A DNA stretch of 64,000 bases, taken from Dipteris shenzhenensis (taxonomy: Eukaryota > Polypodiophyta > Polypodiopsida > Gleicheniales). Made by a program: the position numbers and the translations under genes. Under the pieces are notes generated by a model, which searched no databases, had not been told where the DNA came from, and saw only the letters and a list, made by a program, of their open reading frames with translations. Of the stretch, positions 1 through 11,249 are shown in pieces; within the stretch, counting starts at the first letter, position 1, and every line of letters begins with the position of its first letter. The stretch lies in NCBI GenBank assembly GCA_047967505.1, contig CM106541.1; one strand, written 5' to 3'.

Positions 1-69
1 GATGCAGTGCCACACCCGCATATGTTGCCCTATGCTCGTTGTGAGGAGGCGAAGCGTCGATGATATGAG

Positions 70-3000
70 GTGCGATCTTCAGGAGGGAGTGTTACGGATG
101 CATGGAGTGATGGTGATAGTAGCCCTATGCCATTACCTCATGAGGCTGTGGAGGATAAGGTGTTTAATGATATGGTGTGGGATTTATATGTCCATCAATC
201 CTCAGGTAGGGATGATAGCATGGAGCAGGATGATCTTTTTACTGCAGCATCGACTCCACTATTTGAGGGACGCACATTCTCTATTCTATGTGCCTCCCTT
301 GAGTTACTAAACTTGCAGACCATCTATGGATGGAGCAATGCAAGTTTGAATGCATTACTCAAGTAAGCTTTAAAGTCTATTTTGCAAACATGGTGAATTA
401 TGCCTGCGGGTCAATTACTCGAATGCTTTTTCTCATTTATGGTCTTCAGGCTATTGTGTAAAATTCTTCCAAGGGAGAATTAGTTACTGACCTCAAGAGA
501 TATGGCAAGGCAACATGTGACCTCTCTTAGAGGATTAGATTACAAGCGCATCCATGCATGCGTCAATGATTGCATTTCTGTTTTGACCACATAAGGATGC
601 AAGAGAGTGTCCTACTTGTGGAGAGGCAAGATATAGAGCAAATCTCAAAACTTTGGATGTGCCTTGTAAGTTTCTGCAACATTTTCCCATAATCCCTCGC
701 ATCCAACATATGTCAAGTGCAAATCCATTGCAGAGCTCATGTCATGGCATTCCTCCCATCGATCAACCGATGGCAAGTGGAGAGCTCCTATAGACACTCC
801 TGCGTGAAAGCATATTGAAGACACATGGCCAAGCTTCAAGGAAGAACCTAGGAACTTGAGACTTGGATTGGGTATGGACGGTGTGAACCCATTTGGTCTC
901 AAAAGCACCTCTTACAGTGTATGGCCAATGATATTGGTGAATTATAATCTTCCACCCTCAATGACGATTAAGAAAGGACATGTTATGTTATCCCTTCTAA
1001 TTCCAAGGAAACATAAAGTAAAAAATCCTGATGTTTATTTGGAGCCTTTAATTGATGAGCTAGAGATACTTTGGAGAGGTATCGAGGTGCATGATGCCTC
1101 CCTCGTCATGAGACTTCAACTACAAGGCAGTCTTGATGTGGACGATGCATGACTTCCTAGGCTATGGCGAGTGTTCAGGTAAGCATTGAACTTTTAATTA
1201 TGAGTAGGCAATCGAATTTGGGACAGTTCCACGACTCCTCCACCACTTTGCATGAGTCGGTAAGGGTTTGTAACTATTATGTGCTATATTGAATGGAAAT
1301 AAAGATTGCACACTAACACCAAATTTTGTTTAGATACTCCATCTTTTATCGTTTACCATATTGGTCCCACTTCAAGATCAATCACCTGCTCGATCCCATG
1401 CATATCTTCAAGAATGTGGCATCTACCATTTGGGAACATTTGAATGGGACACAAGATTCTACAAGCATAAGGGAGGATCTACGCACCACAAGGAGGATGC
1501 ATGAAGCTTGGCCACAAGAGAGGCCAAATGGGTGTGTCTTTTTACCTCGTGCATCGTGGAGATTATCAAAGCTAGAGATGGTGGCAGTGAAATGAGCTAT
1601 CATTACAATTCGTACTCCCACTGGATGCATGAGGTGTTTGAAGGAAGAAAAGAGGTGTAGAGCAATTATATGACATGAAATCTCATGATTGGCACAAGGT
1701 GCTCCAAGTAAGTATTTTATGTGCATAATATATTTTTCCTTCCAAATTTGTGAGTGAATTAGAAGCAACTAATCAACCATTCCTCGTGTGTTCAATTCAT
1801 ACTACCTACTAGCATTTCTCGTAGTGCATCGAAGGACGTGAAGGATTGTATTTACAAGATGGGCGAGCTTGTGAGGTACTTTATAGGATAAAAAATGTGA
1901 AGCGTATTAATGCTCCATGCAAGGTGTTCATATTGCTAATATGGTGTACTTTTTCCTTTCTAGGTATGTGAGCTCAAAGGAAATAGATCCCACCATGCTT
2001 GAGAATGCTCAAGTTATGTTAGTGGAGGTGGTTTGTTTAGTGGAGGAGACATTTCCACGTTCTATTCTCACAAGCCAACTACATCTCATAGTGCATTTGG
2101 TGGATGAGATTGCTATATGCGGTACTGTACATGCATGATGGTTGTTCTTCCTCGAGCACTTCATGAAGACCTTGAAGGGTTTCATGAGATAAAATGCAAG
2201 GCCCGAAGGTAGCATGGTCAAGGGTTGGTTGGTACAAGAGTCACTTGTATATATTTCTAAGTTTCCTATTGATGTGGATAGCTCTCTCCCACGACTATGG
2301 AGAGACCATGATGAAGACCTAAGGATTACCTCTATTGTGCCTCAAGTAAAAGGACAGAGCAAAGTAATAGACACGGAGTTGCTTAATAATATCAACCTTT
2401 ATTGCATGCTTAATAGTGATGTGATGAAAAAATGGGTGACAAGATACAAGGATGCAAAGGCAAGAAGAGAAGGCGAAAGGGCCCTCTTTCATACACACCA
2501 CGGATCTCTGTGCCATACCCTTAGCATCTAAGAGCACTTCCAAAGGATATATATTCATGTGGATTGGCTACTTGATGAAATAGAGAGAGTAGAGAGAGAC
2601 GAGGGGATGCATATCACAATGGAAGAATGGGAGTATGCTAGGGGATGCATGAGCAAGGTCGGTATATAGAATGTTATGCATAAGTTAGGAGCTTTCAACA
2701 ATTTAGATTGCTTATTTAATTGATTTTGTCTTAGTGTACTGTACTATGTTCAATGCTATATGATGTGAGGGCAAGCATTTTCGAACACAACGGATTGGTG
2801 ATAAGAGAAACACATAAGATTGTGGCATCATTGCTAGCTTTGAGGGAGCCAATGGAGCCATGGATGATTATTGTGTCATAATCCAAGATATTATTAAGCT
2901 TGAATTTCAACGCTTCTTTGTGTATGTTTTGGATGTAAAGTGGTTTAAGGACGTGGTGGAAAGAGGCCCTAATGCAACAATCAAACGCCATGCAAGTGGC

Positions 3001-3515
3001 TTTGTAACTATTGACTCCACAAAGTTTTGGCAACGTAAGGACACACTAGTACTACCGCAACAATGTGAACAGGTATTATACACACATATAAAAATACTCA
3101 CTTTTAAATATTTGATACCTTTGATGCAAGGAAAATAACATGATGTTTGAATTAGGTTGTCTATCAACCAATGGTGGATAATAATAGGTGGTGTCATGTC
3201 ATACCTATTACGCCACGTTCCAAAGTGATGTATAGTACATTTACTAATATGGAGCATATGGAGGATGATCATGGCCATGGAGGTGATGATGACCATGATA
3301 TGAGAGAGGAGGATGATCATGAGATAGGAGATACAGATATTGAGGCCATTACCCATGAGGACGAGCCTACCATTGGTGATACTGATTTTGATGAGCACAT
3401 GAGTAGCACAAGTAGTAGTGGGCTGAATGTATTTGTAGATCTCAACACTGGTTTGGATTTTGAAGTAGATAGTGTGGCAAGGGTTGATCTCATTGAGGAT
3501 GAGATTGAACCGTAG
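70..3515 (+). pseudogene. TNP2-like CACTA transposase pseudogene (with DUF4218/DUF4216)
   Basis: Remains of a transposase that would bind and cut CACTA element ends in the nucleus. Around 230-365 is the segment ending in a YGWSN motif, typical of the region before the transposase domain. About 490-600 carries a HACVNDC motif, matching the HxCxNDC zinc-like motif of TNP2. About 700-1150 holds the Transposase_21 core (NLRLGLGMDGVNPFG, then YNLPP and LIPRKHK). 1326-1595 contains LLDPMHIFKN, the family's 'MHIEKN' region. 1917-2290 matches DUF4218 (HLIVHLVDE). 2860-3090 matches DUF4216 (FVTIDSTKFW). The C-terminal 3171-3515 is rich in D, E and H. Stops and frame changes occur in nearly every block, so no functional protein is made. 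Family assignment rests on motif order and is firm; residue-level alignment was not run. Confidence 0.8.
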
Positions 3516-3724
3516 CCCATCATTGATATTGGCAAAACTATTTTACATATTGTCTCATTATCCTCACCTCACTTAATTTTTGTATATGTGGGTTTGCCAA
3601 AAAGCATTGATATTTTTATTAAAATTATGTGCTTTGGTAATCATGGGCATTGTTTGGAAATCAGTGATGTACATTATCAGCCTGCACCAAAATCTCACTT
3701 TCTGTATTCTCTGTTTTGCATCTA

Positions 3725-3850
3725 AATTTGTGTCTAAATCCGTGTCTAATTCTCAGTGCAGATGCGCTAATAGACGCGCCTATATTTTCACTATTCTAGC
3801 AATGCCTATAGATGTGCCTGCTATTTTGCACGTCTATCAAGTGCGTCTAT
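3725..3850. repeat. Subterminal-like short repeats at the right end of CACTA A
   Basis: Short variants of GTCTATAG/GCGTCTATA and ATAGACG recur in both orientations within about 125 bp. In CACTA elements such clusters next to the ends bind the element's accessory protein. The stretch lies downstream of the acidic tail, where such sites are expected, but no terminal CACTA motif follows. Confidence 0.35.
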
Positions 3851-4085
3851 AGTTGCTTTGTCTTGTTGTGTCCTCAGTCACCCCTACTCCACTACCTTCA
3901 GCTTGGACCCCACCCAAGCACACGCACCTGGACGTTGTACTTCGTCGAGTTGCTATCCTGTGCAATCTTCTCTTGTACATGAGCTAGCAAAGAATCAATG
4001 TCTCAGATCACCCCAACGTGGGGAGCTTGGTTGGGGTTTTGGGAGGACAGCCATGGGTGAGGTCGTGGTTGTTCCATTTAGAATC
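3851..4085. other. No recognisable gene
   Basis: Mixed-composition sequence between the CACTA A remnant and the purine array. ORFs here have no recognisable motif. I see nothing to annotate. Confidence 0.5.
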
Positions 4086-5033
4086 TGTTTGAAAAAAAAA
4101 GAACCAAATATGGCTAAGCAGCAAAAGAAAAAGAACCAAAATACGACCAAGGAGAAAAGAGAGGGGAAAAGAAGAAAAGAGTGGAAAAAAGAGAGGGGGA
4201 AAGAAGAAAAGAGAGGAAAAAAGAGAGGGTAAAAAGAGAGAAAGCATATGCTTATGCTTATGCATGAGCATATGCTCATGCATAAGCATAAGCATCTACA
4301 TTAGTATATGCTTATGAAAAGAGGGAAAAGAGGATCAAAGAGAGCCTTGAAAAAGAAGAGAAGGAAGAGGGGAAAAGAGAGGGCCAAAAGAGAGGGGACA
4401 AAGAAGAAAAGAGTGGAAAAAAGAGAGGGGAAAAAGAGAGAAAGCATATGCAAATGAGAGGAAAAAAGTGAGGGGAAAAAGAGCTTATGGAAATAGAGAA
4501 AAGAGGATGAAAGAGAGGGAAAAGAGAGGGAAAAGAGAGGGAAAAGAGAAGGAAAAGAGTGAGGGGAAAAGAAGAAAAGAGAGGAGAAAAGAGAGGGGAA
4601 AAGAAGAGAAGGAGAGAAAGCATATGCTTATGCTTATGCATGAGCATATGAGCATATGCTCATGCATCTACTTTAGCATATGAGCATGCATATGTTTATA
4701 AAAAGAAAGAGGAAGGAAGAGGAAAAAAGAGAAGACTTAGAGAAAAGAGGAGGAAAGAGAGGGGAAAAGAGACGGAAAAAGAGGGGAAAAGAGAAGGAAA
4801 AGAGAGAGGGGAAAAGAAGAGAAGAGAGGAAAAAAGAGAGGGGAAAAGAAGAGAATGAGAGAAAGCATATGCTTATGCTTATGCATGAGCATATGAGCAT
4901 ATGCTCATGCATCTACTTTAGGAGGGTGAGCATAAGCATACGCAAATGCATATGCTATTTGCATATGCTTATGAAAATAGAGAAAAGAGGATGAAAGAGA
5001 GGGGAAAAGAGAGGGAAAAGGAAGAGGAAGGAA
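4086..5033. repeat. Purine tract / palindromic CATATG-CTTATG array, part 1
   Basis: Long G/A-only runs (units like GAGAGGGGAAAAGAAGA) alternate with AT-rich self-complementary blocks built from GCATATGCTTATG and its inverse (about 4243-4315, 4618-4693, 4862-4975). The blocks can fold as hairpins and the purine runs as triplex-prone DNA. Lys/Glu-rich ORFs on plus and Ser/Phe/Leu-rich ORFs on minus are compositional artefacts. Confidence 0.85.
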
Positions 5034-5279
5034 CTCGGGGGATTCACTCATCATATGTAACCCTGTCACGTGAGTTCAATAGAGGCTTATTTTTAATTCC
5101 TAAATTCTACCAAAATTAATTTACATAAGGGAGTATTTAAGGTTATTTTGGAAAAAAATTACAGATTTGTATAGAAAAAGGGTACATTAAATTTTTTTAA
5201 AATTTACAGATAAGGGATTTTATAAATATGCCTTGAACGCACGTGATATAGAGGTTTTATACATAGTGACCCCCCCGAG
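5034..5279. mobile_element. Miniature inverted-repeat element (246 bp) inside the purine array
   Basis: The left end reads CTCGGGGGATTCACT and about 18 bp further TCACGTGAGTTCAA. The reverse complement of the right end reads CTCGGGGGGGTCACT and then TCACGTGCGTTCAA, giving inverted ends of roughly 60 bp with internal mismatches. The interior is AT-rich and non-coding. Both flanks are GGAA-type purine sequence, consistent with insertion into the array, but the repetitive flank hides any target duplication. A related right end is seen at about 25440-25552. Confidence 0.65.
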
Positions 5280-5940
5280 GGAAGGAAGAGGGGACGCGAT
5301 TGAAAGAGAGGAAGAGAGAAACAAAAAGAGAGGGGAAAAGAAGAGAAGGAAGAGGATGAAAGAGAGAAAGAGAGAGGAAAAAAGAGAGGGGAAAAGAAGA
5401 AAAGAGAGGAGAAAAGAGAGAAGAGAGGATGAAAGAGTAGAAGGAGAAGAGAGGAAGAGAGAAAGCATATGCTTATGCTTATGCATAAGCATATGAGCAT
5501 AAGCATATGAGCATATGTTTATGAGGTCATGTATAAGCATAAGAAGGAGAAAAGAGAGGAAGAGAGAAACAAAAAGAGAGGGGAAAAGAAGAGAAGGAAG
5601 AGGATGAAAGAGAGAAAGAGAGAGGAAAAAAGAGAGGGGAAAAGAAGAAAAGAGAGGAGAAAAGAGAGAAGAGAGGATGAAAGAGTAGAAGGAGAAGAGA
5701 GGAAGAGAGAAAGCATATGCTTATGCTTATGCATAAGCATATGAGCATAAGCATATGAGCATATGTTTATGAGGTCATGTATAAGCATAAGCATATGCTT
5801 ATGAGCTCATGCATAAACATACGCAAAAGAGAGGAAAAGAGAGGGGACGAAGAAGAGGAAATGATAGAGGGAGGGAAAGAGGGAGGAAAAGAGGGAAAGA
5901 GGGGAAGAAGAGGGAATATAAGAAGAGAGGACAAGAGAGG
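5280..5940. repeat. Purine/palindrome array, part 2, with near-exact 248-bp tandem duplication
   Basis: Units at about 5303-5543 and 5551-5791 are essentially identical at a 248-bp offset. Each has a purine tract followed by CATATGCTTATGCTTATG-type palindromic blocks ending in TATGAGGTCATGTATAAGC. Such identity implies a recent duplication. A further purine-only stretch runs to about 5940. No coding content. Confidence 0.85.
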
Positions 5941-6589
5941 GTTCCTACGCCCATCATTGCAGCTAGTGCTTAAGGCACTAACTGCAGGGCACTGCAAATC
6001 ATGGAAATAAAAATAGAAAAAGAGAGGAAGCACTTTTTTACCTGGAAAAATCCCACTCGGTGTTTCGTGGACTGGCCCTACAAAAGAGAGGAAACATACC
6101 ATTTTTCAAATAACTAGTTAGAGAAAGGAGGTGCTTGAAGAAGCAACTTTTCGAAGGGATTGGATTGAGGGGCCAAGCATAAGCCTACAGACAAGGAGAA
6201 AGCACAAAAGAAAGGGAAAGAGGAGGAAGAGAAATACCAAAAAGAGAAGAGGTGAGTCTTCTTTCACCAAATCTCATTTTTTGTCCTTAACCTCTGAAAA
6301 TCAAGCATGAAAATTAGCACATAAGCTTAGGAATGCAAGGAGAAACATGGTTAAACACTCACAAAATGAAATCTCACAACAAATAAACTTGCATTGCTTA
6401 AAGAGACACACCTTCTTGAAAAACTTCCTTTCACATGAGTAGGGAGGGAGAAGGGAGCAGAGGGAGCACAAGTGTTGGGAGAGGGGCTAGGTAGGAGTGA
6501 GGAGTGTGGGAAAGAGGTTGGAGGAAAGCAAGGTCGCCGAATATAAGGTTGGAGGAGAGATTTTTGCTTTTCCTGTAATAGATTTGCGA
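5941..6589. other. No recognisable gene
   Basis: Mixed sequence between the purine array and CACTA B. The true left end of CACTA B may lie here, but I could not find a CACTA motif matching its right end. Confidence 0.5.
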
Positions 6590-6685
6590 AAGACGGCGTC
6601 GCGTAGGGTTTAGGGTTTTATCCCCCAACGTCGTTATATAGCGAAGGAGCAGAGCAGAACGTCGCTATATAGTGACAGTTCAAGG
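6590..6685. repeat. Left subterminal repeats of CACTA B
   Basis: CGTCGTTATATAGCG and CGTCGCTATATAGTGACAG lie about 40 bp apart, matching the repeat motif at the opposite end (11044-11160). This is the best evidence for where the left part of the element lies. A short AGGGTTTAGGGTTTT telomere-like run sits between. Confidence 0.55.
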
Positions 6686-6710
6686 CACTTAATCTAAGGA
6701 AGGAGGAGCT

Positions 6711-9700
6711 CATGGGTGGCTATTTTTTGGATCTTAATGGATTTCCCTACATTTTGTGTTGTGATTTTGAAGGTGTGCAAATGGAAGGCTTGTCAGATGA
6801 TGCGCCAATGCCCGGGAGCGTAGAGTGGCTTACGCAGAGGTTGTATTGTCATTGCACTCATTGCAAGCGAGAAATATGACATCAACACCGTATTATCATG
6901 TGTTACTTGCGGATGTATGGGGAGGAGCCTGCATCAGTACACACCGTTGGTGGTGCATGTGGTGATGGACCATCGGTAAGTATATGCTATTTGAGTTCGT
7001 GATTAATATTGCATGCCATACACAACACGAAACCTTGAGACAGGATGAGGAGGGTGGCGAGGGTCTACATCTACCTTCACACTTTGAGAAGGAGGATAGT
7101 CTCCCGGATGTGCCAAATGTGATAACGAGGGTATGGTGGACATGATGGATTCTATTTCTAGGGGCACTACATCACATGTACACATGATGTCCGAGTCTAA
7201 GGCCAATATGCAAGAGTTGCAATCAACACATTTGTATGATTGGGATGTCAAAACTACAGGCTTGTCTCTCAATCTTGAATCTACAAGCAAAGTATGGGTG
7301 GTCGGATACAAGTGTCTCGGCCTTAATGAGGTTATCTCCCTCATTAACTTATCTCATTATTACAATATTGTTTGTTTTGAGAATCATCATAAATTCTCAT
7401 TATTTGAAGCCTATGTATGTTTGAATTGCAATAGGTTGCTCCAGAAGATGTTTCCTGCACCAAATACCATGCCCGCATCAAGAGATGAAGCGAATAAGAT
7501 GCTAACAATGGTGGGTATGGAACATGATACCATCCATTCTTGTCATAATGATTGTATTCTCTTTCATCATGAGCATGGAGATTTGGCTAGTTGTCCGGAG
7601 TGTGGGGAACAACGATATAGAGATGACTTGCAGCGGTGAGCAGATCTCGATAAAGGTCTTGAGACACTTTCCCATCATTGCTAGAATACAGCACCTGTTC
7701 CGATGCAAATCTATAGAAGAATTGATGACTTGGCATGCTACACATCGGTCCACTGATGACACATTGAGGATTCCGGCAGATTGTGTAGCTTGGAAGCACA
7801 TAGACAATCAGTGGCCAGACTATGTGAGGGAGCCACGCAACTTACATTTTGGGCTCGCCATGGACGACGTGAACCCTTTCGGGTTATACTCGACATCTTG
7901 GTCGACAGGGCTCATAGTCTTGATGAATTACAATATCCCACAATGGCTAACAATAAAGAAGGGACACCTCATGCTTGCACTGCTTGTGCCAGGGAAGTAC
8001 AAGGCCAAAAATATGGACATGTACATGGCACCTTTGGTAGAGGAGTTATAAATCTTATGGAGAGGAGTGCGGGTCTTTGATATTTCTAGAGCTCTTAGAC
8101 ATACCAATGACATTTTGGTCAGGGGAATCTTAATGTCAGACCATGCATGACTACCCAAGATATGGAGAGTGTGCAGGTACATGGTTGTCTTTACATATAT
8201 AGTATATGATTATGCTTTCATGTCTTTACATGTATAATATATGATTATGCTTTTATGACTCTCTTTCATGTGCATCTCTTATACTAACACATTCATGCAT
8301 GCATGTAGGACTTGTTACAAGTGGGTACTATGCTTGTCCTATTTGTGGGCTGGGTTTGAAACCACTTGTATGATACTCCAAGCATATGAGGAAAAATATT
8401 TATGAAAGTCATGCTCGATACCTTCCACTGGACCATCTCACGCATGGAGGCCAGCTTGATCCACCACCACCATATTTGAAGGCAAGTGACTGGATTCAAG
8501 CTTGGAGGGCAAATGTAGAGGAGCCTCCGGTTGGTATGAAGAGGCTATCCATCTTTCACAAGCTTCCTTTTGGGGTTAGTTACAAATCAATCATCGCTTG
8601 GATCCATGCAAATCTTCAAGAATGTCGGGGCTACTATTTGGGCACACTTGGTTGGTTCTAAAGGCTCGAGAGGAGTGCGAGAAGACTTGCTCGTTATGAA
8701 TAGGATGCCTTGTTTGTGGCCCCAAGTGCGTGTTCATAAAGTTGTCCTCTCAAAAGCAACATGGATCCTCTCCAAGAGAGAGGAGGCAATGGTCAAGGTA
8801 GACATTACCTCTTTTCGAACACCAATAGGGTATAACCGTTACTTGAAAGGCTCTTGAAAGGAGCATTTTCAAAGGACAATAAGCTTAGCGGGCTCAAGTC
8901 CCATGATTGGCACAAGGTCTTACATGTATTCTAAGATGTAGGATACGTGTACCGATAATCGTGATGTACTGTTAGTGTAATTATGATTATGTTATATTAT
9001 TGACATGACTCTTTTGTTGCTTGGATAGTTCATCCTCCCAATTATAGTGAAAGGGTGCTTACAAGAAGATGTTAGAAATGCTATATTCAAGATCAATGGT
9101 ATTGTGAGGTATGCTTACTATCAACTCGCATTGATTGCATTTTCTTCAATTTAAGTTGAATAATTTGTAGAATGATTATGAATATATCTTACATGGGCAG
9201 GTGAAATAGGTGGATATCTTAAAAAGAGATGTCTATATCGAGCATCAAGAAGGCTAGGGTGGACTCCATTGAAGCCGTATGTTGGCTTGAGAAGCACTTT
9301 CACTTGAGCATTATGAAAACTCAAGTGCACTTGCTTGTGCACATAGTTGATGAGGTGGCCATTGCAGGTACCGTTCATAGTCGGTGGATGTTTTTTCTCG
9401 AGTAGTTTATGAAAACTTTGAAGGGATTTGTAAGACAGAGAGCAAGACCAAAAGCAAGCATGGCAGAGGGATGGCTTGTGCAAGAGTCATTAGTATATAT
9501 CACGGAGTTTCTTGCATTCATGGATCTCGATATGCCGCAGGCTTGGCATAACAAGGATGATGATCGCATCATTGACCAGGTTCCCCAAGGAAAAGGGATT
9601 GAAAGAAAGATGAGAGAAGAGCAAATAGAGAAATTCAATAAGTTTTGTATCCTCAATAGCAAGGAGATGCAGAAGTGGATTGAGAGATATGAACAGGCCA

Positions 9701-10866
9701 AAGTAGAAAGAATAAATGCAAGGAGGAGATTCAGAGTAATGTACAAGCGATCGCAACCACATCTACAAGATCTCGACCTTCTCCCCACTCACATGTCACT
9801 TGATTGGCTATAACTGGCTCTACATAAAGCCAAACGCAATGGAGAGACCCTAAAGGAGTGCGAGTGAGAGTTATCATCTGGATGTATGATGCATGTAAGT
9901 TTCTTACCTATTGACATAATGAAGTAATTATTTGTGGCAATATACGCTATAAAATAGATGCATCCTCATTATTTTAATAATGCTCTTTTGCAGTACAAAA
10001 AGTACAGTGCATTATTGTCATATGGACGATATTTTTGGGTGAAACGCATCGATTCAAAGAGAGTCACGTATGATTGTGGAGTCATGGCTAACTTCACACA
10101 AGATAGCCAAGCAAGTGCTTTGGATACCAATCTTCTCTCCTCGCAGCTAGATTATTATGGGACCATACGCAAAATCTATGAAATTTATTTCAGACAATTT
10201 AGTATTTTCATTCTTGATGTAAAATGGTTTAGAACTATTTACAACAGTCCCCATGCGATAGTGAGAAAAGATAGTAATGGTTTCTTTGCAATAGACTCCA
10301 CCAAACTTTAGACCAATGAAAGTGATACTTTTGTTCTTCCCAAGCATTGTGAGCAGGTGCATACTAATGATTTAATTAATCAAAGCTTTCATTTTTAAAG
10401 ATCAATTGGTACAAGCACTTAAGCGTAATTTCATATAATTGATGGCACTTGGCACCCATCTTTAATATAAGTAGTTTTTCATTTGGATCGTTTTGATCCA
10501 AGATGTTGGTACGTGATCCAAGTTGCACCACGAAGTAAATAAAATTTTGAAGATAGAGATGTGGATATGGAGATGCCACTACTAATGCCAGATCCAATTG
10601 ATCCAGATGGATCTAGTGAAGAAGATGAAGATCGCAATATGAGCCAAGAGGAAGAGGTGCATAATGAGATCGTATGGGAGGAAGATGGAGATCATGATAT
10701 TGAGGAAGAAGATGACGATCATCAAGAATCACCCTACTTTATTGAAAAAGATGATCAAGTCTTAGGTGAACGTACGATGCCAGAGTACTATGATGATATA
10801 GGAGATCAACTTGGTATACAGTTGGAGATAGATTTGTTTGGTGTGCTAGACTTAGCGTTGATGTAA
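6711..10866 (+). pseudogene. TNP2-like transposase pseudogene of CACTA B
   Basis: Blocks in order: an N-terminal segment (6711-6980) with YCHCTHC and a following HRIIMCYLRMYG, like the zinc-binding Transpos_assoc domain; 7133-7639 with HSCHNDC and a CPECG knuckle; 7640-8060 with the Transposase_21 core (LRHFPIIARIQHLFR, DDVNPFGLYSTS, MLALLVPGKY); 8386-8860 with the middle region; about 9280-9810 with DUF4218 (HLLVHIVDEVA, then KGFVRQRARPKAS); 9958-10310 with DUF4216 (FAIDSTKL); and an acidic C-terminus (10561-10866). Several long stretches are still open (7133-7639, 7524-8051, 9409-9813), so decay is less advanced than in element A. Some gaps between blocks may be introns. Frame changes at about 7640 and several stops make it non-functional as it stands. 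Confidence 0.8.
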
Positions 10867-11043
10867 ATGCTCTTCATTGATTTTTTTCATCTCAAACTTG
10901 GACATGAATATATGAGCTTCAAACTTGATGTACATGCTCTTGTACTTTTATTCTTTCAAAGGATCAAATATAAATGAAAAGAAATTTTTTTTGTGATTGG
11001 GAAAAACTATCTTTCAAGGTCGGTATGGGGAAAAACACTCTCT

Positions 11044-11160
11044 ATAAAGCGTTGCTATAGGAAAGTGTCTCAGAGTCACTATATAACGACTTTTTACAAG
11101 TCTGGCAATCATTGCTATATAGCGACATTTTATAAATGTTGCTATATAGCACCTCTTTTT
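11044..11160. repeat. Right subterminal repeats of CACTA B
   Basis: At least four variants of GTTGCTATATAGCGAC in both orientations within about 115 bp, some 90 bp inside the terminal TAGTAGTG. They match the motif at 6620-6685. Confidence 0.6.
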
Positions 11161-11249
11161 TAAATCCGCTTTGCTTACCAACAATTAGTGACCCGCACGT
11201 GCTAAACATCGACGCTTAGCCATCAGAATAAGGCCTGTGTGTAGTAGTG

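Larger units (their letters stand above)
1..3850 (+). mobile_element. CACTA (En/Spm) DNA transposon A, degenerate, truncated by window edge
   Basis: Transposon remnant whose coding order on the plus strand matches plant CACTA elements: TNP2 transposase (about 200-1150), DUF4218 (about 1900-2290), DUF4216 (about 2860-3090), then an acidic tail (3240-3510). The left end lies outside the window. No TAGTG-type terminal repeat was found on the right; I place the end near 3850, where short subterminal-like repeats stop. A related but more complete copy lies at 6590-11249. Many stops and frame changes make it inactive. Confidence 0.8.
6590..11249 (+). mobile_element. CACTA (En/Spm) DNA transposon B
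   Basis: Second, more complete relative of element A. The right end TGTGTGTAGTAGTG (11236-11249) is the inverse of a CACTACTACACACA terminus. Variants of GTTGCTATATAGCGAC occur near both ends (about 6620-6685 and 11044-11160), as expected for CACTA subterminal repeats. The left terminal repeat was not found, so 6590 is approximate. The element directly abuts LINE debris at 11250, suggesting insertion into or beside it. Coding is broken. Confidence 0.75.

Noticed and set aside
3580-4232. Plus-strand ORFs downstream of CACTA A as possible accessory TNPA gene
   Set aside because: No TNPA-like motif; they overlap the subterminal-like repeats and run into the purine array.
4086-5940. Many overlapping 70-110-codon ORFs rich in Lys/Glu or Ser/Phe/Leu
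   Set aside because: They follow directly from purine or pyrimidine tracts that lack stop codons, repeat with the DNA repeat unit and have no domain signal.
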